From Thermomonas alba (GTDB lineage Bacteria > Pseudomonadota > Gammaproteobacteria > Xanthomonadales > Xanthomonadaceae): a stretch of DNA of 64,000 nucleotides. The DNA lies in contig NZ_JAJOZU010000002.1 in the NCBI RefSeq assembly GCF_022419205.1, positions 62,001-126,000 on the forward strand. Direction: 5' to 3'. Shown piece after piece: positions 43,991 to 58,568 of the stretch. How positions within the stretch are numbered: the first letter of the stretch is position 1; each line of letters begins with the position of its first letter. Position numbers and translations under genes: made by a program. The notes beneath the pieces are model-generated. The model had not been told where the DNA came from. It searched no databases and saw only the letters and a program-made list of their open reading frames with translations.

Positions 43991-45892
43991 ATGAACGAAC
44001 CGCGCCGCCGCGGCCCCATCGTCCGCCTGATCATCGCCAGCTGGCAGGCCCTCGACTTCACCCGTCGGCTGCTGCTGAACCTGCTGTTCCTGATCGTCGT
44101 GCTGTTGCTGCTGCTGGCCATGCTGGGCAGCGGCCGGCTGGCGCCGCTGCAATCCCGCACCACTCTGGTGTTCGCGCCGCAAGGCCGGCTGGTGGAGCAA
44201 TACAGCTGCGACCCCTTCAGCCGCAGCCTGGCGCGCGCCGCCCACAGCGAGGATTGCAGCGAAGTCCGGCTGCGCGACGCGCTGCGCGCGCTCGACGCCG
44301 CGCGCACCGATGCGCGGATCGAGCGGGTGGCGGTCTTCCTGGATGACCTGCAGCCCTCCGGTTTTGCCTCGCTGCGGGAAATCGCCGCCAAGCTGGCCGC
44401 GCTCCGCGCCGCCGGCAAGCAGGTGATCGCCTATGGCGAGGGCTATTCGCAGGGCCAGTATCTGCTGGCCGCGCAGGCCAACGAGATCTACCTCGACCCG
44501 ATGTCCCCCAGCGGCGTGATGCTGGACGGCCTGGCCGCCTATCGCCAGTACTACCGCGAGGCGCTGCAGGACAAGCTCGGCGTGGACATGCATCTGTTCA
44601 AGGTCGGCACCTACAAGTCCGCAGCCGAACCCTATGTGCTGGATGCCGCCTCGCCGGCTGCCAAGGAAGCCGACCTGTACTGGATGGGGGACGTCTGGCA
44701 GCGCCTGCTGGACGACATCGGCCGCGCGCGCGGGCTGACCCCTGCGCAGCTTCAGCACTACGCCGACACTCTGCCGCAGCAGGTGGTGGCGGCTCGCGGC
44801 GACCTGGCGCAGCTGGCGCTGCAGCAGAAGCTGGTGACCGCGCTGAAGACCCGCGACGAGGTGGATGCGCTGCTGGCCGAACGCGGAGTGGCCGACCCCG
44901 ATGCCGACGGCGGCTTCCGCCAGGTCGGGCTGGACACCTATCTGCAGCACATGGACGGCGCGCTACCGCAGACCGACGCGCGCCCGCAGGTGGCGGTGGT
45001 GGTGGCCGAAGGCGAAATCAGCGGCGGCATCCAGCCACCCGGCAGGATCGGCGGCGATTCCACCGCCGCCCTGCTGCGGCAGGCGCGCGACGATGACGCC
45101 GTGAAGGCGGTGGTGCTGCGCGTGAACTCACCGGGCGGCGAGGTGTTCGCCTCCGAGCAGATCCGCCGCGAAGTCGCGGCGCTGAAGCAGGCCGGCAAGC
45201 CGGTGGTGGTGTCGATGGGGGATGTGGCCGCCTCCGGCGGCTACTGGATCAGCATGGACGCCGACCGCATCTATGCCAATCCGTCCACCATCACCGGCTC
45301 GATCGGCATTTTCGGCCTGTTCCCCACCATCGATCGCACGCTCGGCAAGCTCGGCGTGCACACCGACGGCGTAGCCACCGCGCGCTACGCCGGCGCGTTC
45401 GACATCACCCGTCCGCTCGACCCGGGCGTGGCTGCCACCGTGCAGGCGGTGATCGAGAAGGGCTACCGAGATTTCACCGGCAAGGTGGCCAAGGCGCGCG
45501 GCAAGCGCGTGGAGCAGATCGACGCGGTCGCGCAGGGCCGGGTGTGGAGCGGCGCACAAGCCAGGCAGCGCGGGCTGGTGGACGCCTTCGGCGGGCTCGA
45601 CGACGCCATCGCCGATGCCGCCGCACGCGCCAAGCTGGGCGCGCGCGAACACTGGCAGGTGCGCTTCCTGGAAGCGGACGCGACCACGTTCTCGCAGTGG
45701 CTGAGCGATCTGATGCAAAGCCGCGCCGGGCTGGCGCTGCTGCGCACTACTGGGGCCGCCGACTGGCTGCTGGCCAGCCGTCTGCACGGCCTGAGCCAGA
45801 CCGCGCCGCTGCGCTTCGCGCAGGCCGCGCTGGACCGCCGCGGCCCGCCGCGGGTGACGGCGCTCGCCTACTGCTTCTGCGAGCCGCGCTGA
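43991..45892 (+). CDS. sppA: Signal peptide peptidase SppA, 67 kDa type
   Basis: SppA degrades cleaved signal peptides in the inner membrane, active site to the periplasm. At 633 residues it is the long, tandem-domain form. One membrane anchor lies at about 26-46. The catalytic lysine is K209 in FKVGTYKSAAEPYV, the same number as in E. coli, and the nucleophile is S415 in GDVAASGGYW. ITGSIGIFG follows. The start is ATG 43991 preceded by GGAG. It is convergent with the small lipoprotein gene. Confidence 0.96.
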   Translation: MNEPRRRGPIVRLIIASWQALDFTRRLLLNLLFLIVVLLLLLAMLGSGRLAPLQSRTTLVFAPQGRLVEQYSCDPFSRSLARAAHSEDCSEVRLRDALRALDAARTDARIERVAVFLDDLQPSGFASLREIAAKLAALRAAGKQVIAYGEGYSQGQYLLAAQANEIYLDPMSPSGVMLDGLAAYRQYYREALQDKLGVDMHLFKVGTYKSAAEPYVLDAASPAAKEADLYWMGDVWQRLLDDIGRARGLTPAQLQHYADTLPQQVVAARGDLAQLALQQKLVTALKTRDEVDALLAERGVADPDADGGFRQVGLDTYLQHMDGALPQTDARPQVAVVVAEGEISGGIQPPGRIGGDSTAALLRQARDDDAVKAVVLRVNSPGGEVFASEQIRREVAALKQAGKPVVVSMGDVAASGGYWISMDADRIYANPSTITGSIGIFGLFPTIDRTLGKLGVHTDGVATARYAGAFDITRPLDPGVAATVQAVIEKGYRDFTGKVAKARGKRVEQIDAVAQGRVWSGAQARQRGLVDAFGGLDDAIADAAARAKLGAREHWQVRFLEADATTFSQWLSDLMQSRAGLALLRTTGAADWLLASRLHGLSQTAPLRFAQAALDRRGPPRVTALAYCFCEPR

Positions 45893-45917
45893 GCCGCCGC
45901 GCGGGCGGTGGGCGGCC

Positions 45918-46148
45918 TCATTGCGCCGCCTGCTCCGCGGCTCGCGCCTGTTCCGCGGCCTGCGCCTGGGTCGCATCCACCGCCTCGCGCGCGGCGTCCT
46001 TGTAGGCGTTGGCGGTCGCGGTGATCGGCGAGGCTGGCGCAGGCGACGCCTTCGGCACCGGCGGACGCTCGGGGTTCGGCGGCGCCGGATCCGAACAGGC
46101 CGTGAGCAGCGTAGCGAGGGCGAACGGCAGCAACAGGGCGCGCGACAT
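45918..46148 (-). CDS. Small predicted lipoprotein
   Basis: This 76-residue protein has a short signal peptide with the lipobox LLTAC (cysteine at about position 18), a Pro-rich segment and an Ala/Gln-rich helical tail ([19 protein letters not shown]). It should be anchored to a membrane by lipidation. No family is recognised. GGAGAT upstream of the ATG fits a ribosome binding site. It is convergent with sppA and divergent from the SDR gene across 62 bases. Confidence 0.75.
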   Translation of the reverse strand: MSRALLLPFALATLLTACSDPAPPNPERPPVPKASPAPASPITATANAYKDAAREAVDATQAQAAEQARAAEQAAQ

Positions 46149-46210
46149 GGCGATCTCCGGCGACGGGCTTGGCCTATCATCCTACGCCGGACGCCGCAAT
46201 GGAGACCCTC

Positions 46211-46990
46211 ATGCATTCGCCCCGCTGGAGCCTGCTCGGACAACGCGCGCTGGTGACCGGCGCCAGCGCCGGCATTGGCCTGGCGATCTGTCGCGAACTG
46301 CTCGGCCTGGGCGCGCAGGTGCTGATGGTGGCGCGCGATGCCGACTTGCTGGAACAGGCCCGCGCCGAGCTGGAAGAGGAGTTCCCCGGGCCGGAGGACG
46401 CCGTGCTGGCGCTGCCCGCCGACGTCACCGACGACGAACAGCGCGCCGAGATCATCGACTGGGTTGCCGATCAGGGGGGGATGCACATCCTCGTCAACAA
46501 TGCCGGCGGCAACCTCACCCGTCCCACGCTGGACTATGGCGAGGACCAGTGGCGCGGGATCTTCGAGACCAACCTGTTCTCCGCCTTCGAGCTATGCCGG
46601 CTCGCACATCCGCTGCTGTCGCGGCATGCCGCCTCGAGCATCGTCAACATCGGCAGCGTCGCCGGCCTCACCCACGTGCGCAGCGGCGCGCCCTACGGCA
46701 TGAGCAAGGCCGCGCTGCACCAGATGACCAAGAACCTTGCGGTGGAGTGGGCGGAGGACGGCATCCGCGTGAACGCGGTGGCGCCGTGGTACATCCGCAC
46801 CCGCCGCACCCAAGCCAAGCTGGCCGACCCCGACTACCTGGACGAAGTACTGCTGCGCACACCGCTTGGCCGCGTGGGCGAGCCAGAGGAAGTCGCAGCG
46901 GCGGCCGCCTTCCTGTGCCTGCCCGCGGCCAGCTACATCACCGGCGAATGCATCGCCGTGGACGGCGGCTTCCTGCGCTACGGGTTCTGA
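46211..46990 (+). CDS. SDR-family oxidoreductase (tropinone-reductase-like)
   Basis: This 259-residue short-chain dehydrogenase has the cofactor motif TGASAGIG, the NNAG motif in LVNNAGG, catalytic serine in NIGSVAG and YxxxK in YGMSK. The late APWYIRT and C-terminal [14 protein letters not shown] are typical of tropinone-reductase-like plant/bacterial SDRs. The substrate is unknown. ATG 46211 is preferred because GGAG lies six bases upstream; ATG 46199 is also in frame and itself supplies that site. It is convergent with acs. Confidence 0.93.
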   Translation: MHSPRWSLLGQRALVTGASAGIGLAICRELLGLGAQVLMVARDADLLEQARAELEEEFPGPEDAVLALPADVTDDEQRAEIIDWVADQGGMHILVNNAGGNLTRPTLDYGEDQWRGIFETNLFSAFELCRLAHPLLSRHAASSIVNIGSVAGLTHVRSGAPYGMSKAALHQMTKNLAVEWAEDGIRVNAVAPWYIRTRRTQAKLADPDYLDEVLLRTPLGRVGEPEEVAAAAAFLCLPAASYITGECIAVDGGFLRYGF

Positions 46991-47020
46991 AACGACCCAG
47001 CGGGGCAGCGCCGCTGCGCA

Positions 47021-48964
<1,944 letters not shown>

Positions 48965-49163
48965 CGGGTCGTCCTCCTGCAGACACGGGCGCGGCCACCC
49001 GCGCCGGGATCGAGTGTGCCGCAGGCGGCCGCCCGCGGGGTTGGGCGAATGTTAAACCGCGTGCCAGCGCCGCCGCGTCCCCGCGACGGGCTGACTTCCT
49101 GCACTGGATCCCGTCCTGCATCGGTGCAAGATAAGCGGGCGCCTTTCCACCCATGAGCCGCCC

Positions 49164-51278
49164 ATGTCCGCTTCCTCCTTCCGCCGCACCCCGCTGGCCA
49201 TCGCCACTCTGCTCGCCGTCGCCGGCCTGACCCTGGCCGCCTGCAAGCCCGCCGAAGCCCCCAAGGCCGCCACCGCGGCCGCCCCGGTCGCGCCCCCGTC
49301 GATCGGCATCGACCTCGCCGGAATGGACAGGTCGGTGGCGCCGGGCGACGACTTCTACGCCTACGCCAACGGCACCTGGCAGAAGACCGCCGAGATCCCG
49401 GCCGACCGCAGCAGCACCGGCGTGTTCTACACCGTGTTCGAAAAGGCCGAAAAGCGCCTGGCCGATCTCGTGCAGGGCCTGCAGAAGCAGAATCCGCCGG
49501 CCGGCAGCAACGCGCGCAAGATCGCCGACTACTACGCCGCCTACATGGACGAAGCCGGCATCGAGAGCCGCGGCCTGGCGCCGCTGCAGCCGACCCTGGA
49601 CGCGATCGCCCAGATCAACGATCGCAAGGCGCTCTCGGCCTACCTCGGCAGCACCCTGCGCGCCGACGTGGACCCGATCAACGCCACCAACTACTACACC
49701 GAACACCTGTTCGGCCTGTTCGTGGCCGCCGGCCTGGACGACCCCGGAAAGAACGTCGGCTATCTGCTGCAGGGCGGCCTGGGCATGCCGGATCGCGAGT
49801 ACTACCTCTCCTCCGACCCGGCGATGGCCAAGAACCGGCAGGCCTACAAGGCCTACATCGCGGCCCTGCTGAAGCAGGCCGGCACGCCCGAGGCGGAGGC
49901 GAAGAAGCAGGCCGATGCGATCTTCGGCCTGGAGGTGCAGATCGCCAAGGCGCATGCCAGCGTGGTGGACACCCAGGACATCCACAAGGCCAATAATCCG
50001 TGGCTTACCTCCGAGCTCGGCAAGCGCGCGCCGGGCATCGACTGGCCGGCCTTCCTCGAGGCCGCGCAGCTGTCCGCGCAGCCGACCCTGGTGGCGTGGC
50101 AGCCGGAGGCGGTGAAGAAGCTGTCGGCGCTGGTCGCCAGCGCGCCGCTGCCGGTGTGGAAGGACTACCTGCGCTTCCACGCGATCAACGAGAACGCCGC
50201 GCTGCTGCCCAAGGCCTATGCCGACCTGCGCTTCGGGTTCTACGGCACCCAGCTGTCCGGCGCCACCCAGCAGCGCGACCGCTGGAAGCGCGCGCTGGCT
50301 GCCACCAACGCCGCCCTTGGCGACGCCATCGGCCAGCTGTACGTGAAGCAGTACTTCCCGGCCAGCTCCAAGGCGCAGGTGGAGGCGATGGTGGGCAACA
50401 TCCTGGCCGCGTTCCGCGACGGCGTGGACCAGCTCGCGTGGATGAGCCCGCAGACCAAGGCCGAAGCCAAGCGCAAGGCCGAGAACATGCGGGTGATGGT
50501 CGGCTACCCCGATCACTGGCGCGATTATTCCTCGCTGGACGTGAAGCCGGACGACGCCCTCGGCAACGCCCAGCGCGCCCAGCTTGCCGAATACCGCCAC
50601 CAGCTGGCCAAGCTGGGCCAGACCCCCGACCGCGGCGAGTGGTGGATGACCCCGCAGACGGTGAACGCGGTGAATCTGCCGCTGCAGAATGCGATGAACT
50701 TCCCGGCCGCGATCCTGGAGCCGCCGTTCTTCGACCCGAATGCGGATGCCGCCGCCAACTACGGCGCGATCGGCGCGGTGATCGGCCACGAGATCAGCCA
50801 CGGCTTCGACAACCTCGGCGCCGAGTTCGACGCCGAGGGCCGCCTGCACAACTGGTGGACGCCGCAGGATGCAGCCCACTTCAAGGCCGCCACCGAGAAG
50901 CTGGTCAAGCAGTACGACGCCTACGAGGTGCTGCCGGGGCTGCACATCAACGGCCAGCAGACGCTGGGCGAGAACATCGCCGACGTGGCCGGCCTGCAGG
51001 CCGCGCTGAAGGCCTACCACAAGTCGCTGGGCGGCAAGCCGGCCCCGGTAATCGACGGTCTCACCGGCGACCAGCGCTTCTTCATCGCCTTCGCCCAGGC
51101 CTGGCGGACCAAGATGCGCGATGCCGCCCTGCGCGCGCAGGTGGTGGGGAACGAGCACGCCCCCGGCCCGTGGCGCGCGCTGACGGTGCGTAACCTGGAC
51201 GGCTGGTATCCGACCTTCGACGTGAAGGAAGGACAGAAGCTGTACCTGGCGCCGGACGCGCGGGTGAAGATCTGGTGA
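49164..51278 (+). CDS. M13-family zinc metallopeptidase, lipoprotein
   Basis: This 704-residue neprilysin-like endopeptidase (PepO type) has a signal peptide with lipobox LAAC, so it is probably an envelope lipoprotein. The N-terminal M13 domain begins PGDDFYAYANGTWQKT. The catalytic domain has the zinc motif HEISH (542-546), third ligand E603 in ENIADVAG, and the substrate-binding VNAVNLPLQNAM stretch. The C-terminal YLAPDARVKIW is an M13 hallmark (ending in W). It stands alone, ended by the bidirectional terminator. Confidence 0.97.
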   Translation: MSASSFRRTPLAIATLLAVAGLTLAACKPAEAPKAATAAAPVAPPSIGIDLAGMDRSVAPGDDFYAYANGTWQKTAEIPADRSSTGVFYTVFEKAEKRLADLVQGLQKQNPPAGSNARKIADYYAAYMDEAGIESRGLAPLQPTLDAIAQINDRKALSAYLGSTLRADVDPINATNYYTEHLFGLFVAAGLDDPGKNVGYLLQGGLGMPDREYYLSSDPAMAKNRQAYKAYIAALLKQAGTPEAEAKKQADAIFGLEVQIAKAHASVVDTQDIHKANNPWLTSELGKRAPGIDWPAFLEAAQLSAQPTLVAWQPEAVKKLSALVASAPLPVWKDYLRFHAINENAALLPKAYADLRFGFYGTQLSGATQQRDRWKRALAATNAALGDAIGQLYVKQYFPASSKAQVEAMVGNILAAFRDGVDQLAWMSPQTKAEAKRKAENMRVMVGYPDHWRDYSSLDVKPDDALGNAQRAQLAEYRHQLAKLGQTPDRGEWWMTPQTVNAVNLPLQNAMNFPAAILEPPFFDPNADAAANYGAIGAVIGHEISHGFDNLGAEFDAEGRLHNWWTPQDAAHFKAATEKLVKQYDAYEVLPGLHINGQQTLGENIADVAGLQAALKAYHKSLGGKPAPVIDGLTGDQRFFIAFAQAWRTKMRDAALRAQVVGNEHAPGPWRALTVRNLDGWYPTFDVKEGQKLYLAPDARVKIW

Positions 51279-51368
51279 GCGGCCGCGCCCGCCGCGGTTC
51301 CCCGCAACGCCGGCCTCGCGCCGGCATTCGGTTGGCCGGGTTCGCGCCGGTCCGACATTCTCGAAAAC

Positions 51369-51396
51369 GAAACGCCCGGCACGGGCCGGGCGTTTC
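51369..51396. terminator. Bidirectional terminator between M13 peptidase and csp
   Basis: GAAACGCCCGGC and GCCGGGCGTTTC form a perfect 12-pair stem with loop ACGG. On the minus strand it is followed by a T-rich run (CGTTTTCG). It lies between two convergent genes and can serve both; it fits the cold-shock gene best. Confidence 0.88.
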
Positions 51397-51417
51397 GGAT
51401 CACGCGTGGGCGTGGCT

Positions 51418-51630
51418 TTAGAGCGGGCGAACCTGCTCGGCCTGCATGCCTTTCTGGCCCTTCACGGCCACGTAGGAGACCTTCTGGCCTTCCTGCAGGG
51501 ACTTGAAGCCCGAGGACTCGATCGAGCGGAAGTGGACGAACAGGTCGCCACCACCGCCATCCTGGGTGATGAAGCCAAAGCCCTTGGCATCGTTGAACCA
51601 CTTCACGGTACCGGTTTCGGTATTGGACAT
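51418..51630 (-). CDS. Cold-shock-domain protein (CspA family)
   Basis: This 70-residue RNA chaperone has the RNP1 motif KGFGFI and RNP2 LFVHF in a single cold-shock domain, with [14 protein letters not shown] at the start. It melts RNA structure at low temperature or acts constitutively. AAGGAG lies upstream of ATG 51630; the frame extends to 51687 but that part is leader. The leader up to the EF-hand gene is about 250 bases of lower GC content with no other gene, so a long 5' UTR as in other csp genes is possible. Confidence 0.96.
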   Translation of the reverse strand: MSNTETGTVKWFNDAKGFGFITQDGGGGDLFVHFRSIESSGFKSLQEGQKVSYVAVKGQKGMQAEQVRPL

Positions 51631-51877
51631 TGCAATTACTCCTTGGAACGGATGAAGCCGCAGGTGCGGCGGAAATGCTGGCGCCAAGGAGAATTGAGAA
51701 GCGGGTGTAACGATGCAGAGGAACGAGCGACTGCAACATCAGGCCACGATTCAAGGTGACCCTTGTCATTCAGCCAAGCCACGATAAGCGCAATCGCAGC
51801 AGAAAGCAAATCGGCGCAAGGATGCGGTTCAGCAAGCACCGTGCGCCGGATGCGCGAAAACGCACGCAAACGAAGGC

Positions 51878-52213
51878 TCAGCGCGGCGGCGCGGCCAGTT
51901 CGCGGGCATCGAGATAGCCGTCGTGGTTGGCGTCCTGGCGATGGAAGCGTTCGGCCAACTGCGCGCGATGCGCCTGCCGGGTGAGCGCCCGGCCCTTGCC
52001 GCCCGGCAGCTCGTCCGCCTGCAGCACGCCGTCGTGGTCGCGATCCATGCGATCGAAGGCGTAGCCCATCCAGGCCAGGTATTCCTCCAGCGATACCCGG
52101 CCATCGCCATCGGCATCCATGCGCGCCAAATAGTCGCTGGTGCGCTGCACCTGCTGCGCGCCCGCCGCCAGCGGCAGCAGGGCACACAAGAGCGCGGCGG
52201 GACGCCGGATCAC
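51878..52213 (-). CDS. Secreted EF-hand calcium-binding protein
   Basis: This 111-residue protein has a signal peptide (VIRRPAALLCALLPLAAGA, cleaved near AGA-QQ) and three EF-hand loops: DADGDGRVSLEE, DRDHDGVLQADE and DANHDGYLDARE. It should be a periplasmic calcium sensor or buffer. Its GTG start overlaps the TGA stop of the desaturase gene (GTGA at 52213-52210), so translation is coupled to it. No in-frame ATG gives the signal peptide. The partner is unknown; similar EF-hand proteins are common in this family of bacteria. Confidence 0.88.
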   Translation of the reverse strand: MIRRPAALLCALLPLAAGAQQVQRTSDYLARMDADGDGRVSLEEYLAWMGYAFDRMDRDHDGVLQADELPGGKGRALTRQAHRAQLAERFHRQDANHDGYLDARELAAPPR

Positions 52214-53412
52214 GCCTGAGCCAGGGCATAGCCGCGCAGGCGCGCGGCGTACTCCTGCAGCGCGCGCACACCGCTGGCTTCGGCCTCCGCGCACCAGGCC
52301 TGCAACCGACGCAGCCGCTCGGCGGCGTCGTGGCCGCGGCTTTCCAGCACCTCGGCCAGGCGCCGGCGCTGTTCGAGCAGGCTGCGGATGCGCGGGCGCG
52401 CCTCCACCCAGGCCTGCAGCTGCGCGCGCGCGTCCGCCTTCAGCCAACGGCCGTCATCGGCCATGGCCTTGCGCAGCTTGCGCGGCAACAGCTCACGCAG
52501 CTTTGCGCCCGCCGCCGCGGCTTCCTCGCGCAGCGCCGGGGTGAGCACGTTGCGCTGGTAGTCGGTCATGGCCTGGAAGCGATGCGCCAGCAGCGCCTTC
52601 AGGGTCTCCGCATCGGGCATGTGGATGTTCGGACGCAGGCGCAGGGTGGGCGCCACCCGCAGCACCCGCGCCAGACGCAGCGCGGCCAGCAGCCGGATCA
52701 CCGCCCAGCCGATGTCGAACTCGAACCGACGCAGCGCGAACTTCGCGCTCGAAGGAAACGCATGGTGGTTGTTGTGCAGCTCCTCGCCGCCGATCCACAC
52801 CGCCCACGGCGTGAGGTTGGTGGCGGTGTCGGTGGTCTCGAAGTTGCGATAGCCCCACCAGTGGCCGAGGCCGTTGATGACGCCGGCCGCCCAGAACGGG
52901 ATCCACGCCATCTGGATCGCCCACACGGCCACGCCCTTGAAACCGAACAGCACGAAGCTGACGATCAACAGCAGCGCGACGCCGGCATTGGCGAAGCGCG
53001 TGTAGAGATGGCGCTCGATCCAGTCGTCCGGGCAGCCCTTGCCGTACTGCGCGATGTCCTCGCGGTTCAGGCGCGCGGCGCGGTAGAGGTCGGCGCCGCG
53101 CCAGAACACGGTGCCGATGCCCTTGTGCATGGGGCTGTGCGGGTCGTCCTCGGTCTCGCACTTGGCGTGGTGCTTGCGGTGGATCGCCGTCCACTCGCGG
53201 GTCACCATCGAGGTGGTCAGCCACGACCAGAAGCGGAAGAAGTGCGCGACCACCGGGTGGAAATCCACGCCGCGGTGGGCCTGGCTGCGGTGCAGGTACA
53301 GGGTGACGGTGAAGATGGTGAGCTGGGTGACCACCAGCAGGTACAGCAGCATCTCGCCCCAGCCGAACTGGAGCAGGCCGCCGGCGAGGAAATCAATCAT
53401 GGACGTGGACAT
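52210..53412 (-). CDS. Membrane fatty-acid (acyl-CoA) desaturase
   Basis: This 400-residue di-iron desaturase introduces a double bond into acyl chains. The three histidine boxes are HRSQAHR, HRKHHA and HNNHHAF, with four membrane segments arranged around them in the standard order. About 130 C-terminal residues form a charged helical tail with REEAAAAGAKLRELLPRKLR, also seen in Pseudomonas DesA/DesB. ATG 53412 (MSTSMIDFLAGG) is chosen; ATG 53400 (MIDF) is an alternative. It is divergent from mutM and coupled to the EF-hand gene. Confidence 0.95.
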   Translation of the reverse strand: MSTSMIDFLAGGLLQFGWGEMLLYLLVVTQLTIFTVTLYLHRSQAHRGVDFHPVVAHFFRFWSWLTTSMVTREWTAIHRKHHAKCETEDDPHSPMHKGIGTVFWRGADLYRAARLNREDIAQYGKGCPDDWIERHLYTRFANAGVALLLIVSFVLFGFKGVAVWAIQMAWIPFWAAGVINGLGHWWGYRNFETTDTATNLTPWAVWIGGEELHNNHHAFPSSAKFALRRFEFDIGWAVIRLLAALRLARVLRVAPTLRLRPNIHMPDAETLKALLAHRFQAMTDYQRNVLTPALREEAAAAGAKLRELLPRKLRKAMADDGRWLKADARAQLQAWVEARPRIRSLLEQRRRLAEVLESRGHDAAERLRRLQAWCAEAEASGVRALQEYAARLRGYALAQA

Positions 53413-53500
53413 CGGATGGCTCGTGGGACATGGGCGCGGATGCGCCAGCGCATGATGCCACGGCATGGCTGTACGCCGCCCGGCGCGGCATCATGGCCCC

Positions 53501-54313
53501 ATGCCCGAGCTCCCCGAAGTCGAAACCACCCGCCGCGGGCTGCTGCCGCACGTGGCCGGGCGCCGCATCGAACACGTGCGCCTGCGTCGCGCCGACCTGC
53601 GCTGGCCGATCCCGCGCCAAGTGGAGGACCTGCTGCCGGGCCAGCGGATCGACGCCATCCGCCGGCGCGCCAAGTATCTGCTGCTGGACACCGCCGCCGG
53701 CAGCGCGCTGCTGCACCTGGGCATGTCGGGCAGCCTGCGGGTGCTGCCATCCGACACCCCGCTGCGCGCGCACGACCACGTGGACCTCGCGCTGGAGGAC
53801 GGCCGCGTGCTGCGCTTCAACGACCCGCGCCGGTTTGGCTGCCTGCTGTGGCAGGCGCCGGGCACGCTGCACCCGCTGCTGGCCGGGCTCGGCCCGGAGC
53901 CACTGGAGGACGGCTTCGACGGCGACTACCTGTTCGCGCGCAGCCGCGGCCGCAGCGCCCCGGTCAAGGCCTTCCTGATGGACCAGGCGGTGGTGGTCGG
54001 AGTCGGCAACATCTACGCCACCGAGGCGCTGTTCCGGGCCGGGATCTCGCCGCTGCGCGCGGCCGGCAAGGTGTCGCGCGAGCGCTACGCCGCGCTGGCA
54101 CGGGAAGTGAAGGCGATCCTCGCGCATGCGATCGCGCGCGGCGGCACCACCCTGCGCGACTTCCTCAGCCCCGACGGCGCGCCCGGCTACTTCGAACAGG
54201 AACTGCTGGCCTACGGGCGCGGTGGACAGCCCTGCCCGCGCTGCGGCCGCGCCCTGAAACAGGCCAGCATCGGTCAGCGCACCACCGCCTGGTGCGCGCA
54301 TTGCCAGCGGTAA
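53501..54313 (+). CDS. mutM: Formamidopyrimidine-DNA glycosylase
   Basis: MutM (Fpg) removes 8-oxoguanine and related lesions and nicks the DNA. The 270 residues start [14 protein letters not shown], whose P2 is the nucleophile after Met removal. Also present are the helix-two-turn-helix [20 protein letters not shown] and the C-terminal zinc finger CPRCG...CAHCQ. The start is fixed by the need for the N-terminal proline; the frame opens at 53465. It has its own promoter region shared with the divergent desaturase. Confidence 0.99.
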   Translation: MPELPEVETTRRGLLPHVAGRRIEHVRLRRADLRWPIPRQVEDLLPGQRIDAIRRRAKYLLLDTAAGSALLHLGMSGSLRVLPSDTPLRAHDHVDLALEDGRVLRFNDPRRFGCLLWQAPGTLHPLLAGLGPEPLEDGFDGDYLFARSRGRSAPVKAFLMDQAVVVGVGNIYATEALFRAGISPLRAAGKVSRERYAALAREVKAILAHAIARGGTTLRDFLSPDGAPGYFEQELLAYGRGGQPCPRCGRALKQASIGQRTTAWCAHCQR

Positions 54314-54423
54314 GCACGCCGGGACGCGGTGGCGGCGTGCGCGATGGGCGCTGCGCGCCGCGCACACCTGCCATTCGCTATAGTGCCGGCGTCCCCCGAC
54401 ACCCTCTGTTCATACAACCGACG

Positions 54424-54999
54424 ATGACCCAAGCCGGCGATATCACCGTCCTGCTGGATGCCGCGCGCGATGGCGACCGCGCGGCGATGGACCGCGTGCT
54501 CGCCACGCTGTACCAGGAACTGCACGGCATGGCCCGGCGCCAGCTGGCCGGCCAGCACCACGGCCACACCCTGGACGCCACCGCGCTGGTGCACGAGGCC
54601 TACCTCAAGCTGGTCGGGCGCGGCAACGCCCGCTTCGACGACCGCGGTCATTTCTTCGCCTACGCCGCCTCTGCGATGCGCTCGGTGATCGTGGATTACG
54701 CACGCCAGCGCCTGGCGCAGAAGCGCGGCGGCGATCTGCACCGGGTCACCGACCTGCCGGAGGACCTCGAAGGCGGGCTGCGGGTGGACGAGGACATGCT
54801 GGCGCTGGACGCCGCCCTGCAACGCCTGTCGGCGCTGGACCCACGCCTGACCCAGGTGGTGGAGCTGCGCTATTTCGCGGGGCTATCGGAGCTCGAAATC
54901 GCCTCGCTGATGCAGCGCTCTGAGCGCAGCGTGCGCCGCGACTGGCAGAAAGCGCGGATGTTCCTGCTATCCGCACTGCAGGAGACGCCTCCGGCCTGA
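54424..54999 (+). CDS. ECF-type sigma factor
   Basis: This 191-residue sigma-70-family factor has region 2 (TALVHEAYLKLVGR, HFFAYAASAMRSVIVDYARQ) and region 4 (LDPRLTQVVELRYFAGLSEL then EIASLMQRSERSVRRDWQKA). It belongs to the ECF group that lies beside a Ser/Thr protein kinase rather than an anti-sigma factor. It ends 28 bases before such a kinase gene, so phosphorylation is the likely control of its activity. The stop is at 54999; the frame opens much earlier but only this part is sigma-like. Confidence 0.94.
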   Translation: MTQAGDITVLLDAARDGDRAAMDRVLATLYQELHGMARRQLAGQHHGHTLDATALVHEAYLKLVGRGNARFDDRGHFFAYAASAMRSVIVDYARQRLAQKRGGDLHRVTDLPEDLEGGLRVDEDMLALDAALQRLSALDPRLTQVVELRYFAGLSELEIASLMQRSERSVRRDWQKARMFLLSALQETPPA

Positions 55000-55027
55000 C
55001 CGCGAGGTCGGGCAGGCGGTCACCGCG

Positions 55028-57829
<2,802 letters not shown>

Positions 57830-57885
57830 AAATCGAACGCCGCGGCGACGACCGGCGAAACCTCCGCCCCTTTCATGCCGCCGAC

Positions 57886-58506
57886 CTACAGCGGTAGCGG
57901 CGCCTGCAGCGGCGCGATGCTGCCCTCGCCGCGCATCACCTTCTTGAACTCCTTACGCGACACCGAGACGTAGCGCTCGTTGCCGCCGATCTCCACCTGC
58001 GGTCCGTCCTGCAGCGCGCGGCCGGCCTCGTCCACGCGCACGGTCATGGTCGCCTTGCTGCCGCTGTGGCAGATCGTCTTGATCTCCTGCAGCTCATCCG
58101 CCCAGGCCAGCAGATATTGGCTGCCTTCGAACAGCTCGCCGCGGAAATCGGTGCGCAGGCCGTAGCAGAGCACCGGGACGCGCAGCGCATCCACCACCTC
58201 GGACAGCTGCCAGACCTGCGGCCGGGTCAGAAACTGCGCCTCATCGACCAGCACGCAGTGCAACGGGCCGTGACTGGCGATGTCGAGTTCCACCAGATGC
58301 TGCAGATCGGCGTGATGATCGAACGCCAGCCCTTCGGCGCGCAGGCCGATGCGCGAAGCCACGATGCCGCTGCCGGCGCGCACGTCCAGCCTGGGAGTGA
58401 GGATGAGCACCCGCATCCCACGCTCGCGGTAGTTGTAGGCCGATTGCAGCAGGGTCGTGGTCTTCCCCGCGTTCATCGCGGAGTAGTAGAAGTAGAGCTT
58501 GGCCAT
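57886..58506 (-). CDS. tdk: Thymidine kinase, with altered zinc site
   Basis: Tdk phosphorylates thymidine in salvage. The 206 residues contain the P-loop [25 protein letters not shown] with the catalytic acid, [14 protein letters not shown] and [11 protein letters not shown]. In the E. coli enzyme a structural zinc is held by C145, C147 (in the TICFCGRK region), C182 and H185. The equivalent positions here are C146, S148, S183 and E186, so three of four ligands are lost. The rest is intact, so the enzyme should be active. It is divergent from rep across 62 bases. Confidence 0.97.
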   Translation of the reverse strand: MAKLYFYYSAMNAGKTTTLLQSAYNYRERGMRVLILTPRLDVRAGSGIVASRIGLRAEGLAFDHHADLQHLVELDIASHGPLHCVLVDEAQFLTRPQVWQLSEVVDALRVPVLCYGLRTDFRGELFEGSQYLLAWADELQEIKTICHSGSKATMTVRVDEAGRALQDGPQVEIGGNERYVSVSRKEFKKVMRGEGSIAPLQAPLPL

Positions 58507-58568
58507 GCACGGATTCTACCGGCGCACAAGGCTGGCATCGGACGCGGCCGGGCCGGACAATGGCGCCG

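Noticed and set aside
52213-52447. Longer 189-residue version of the EF-hand protein
   Set aside because: The extra 78 residues are Arg/Ala-rich antisense of the desaturase; the signal peptide starts at the GTG at 52213.
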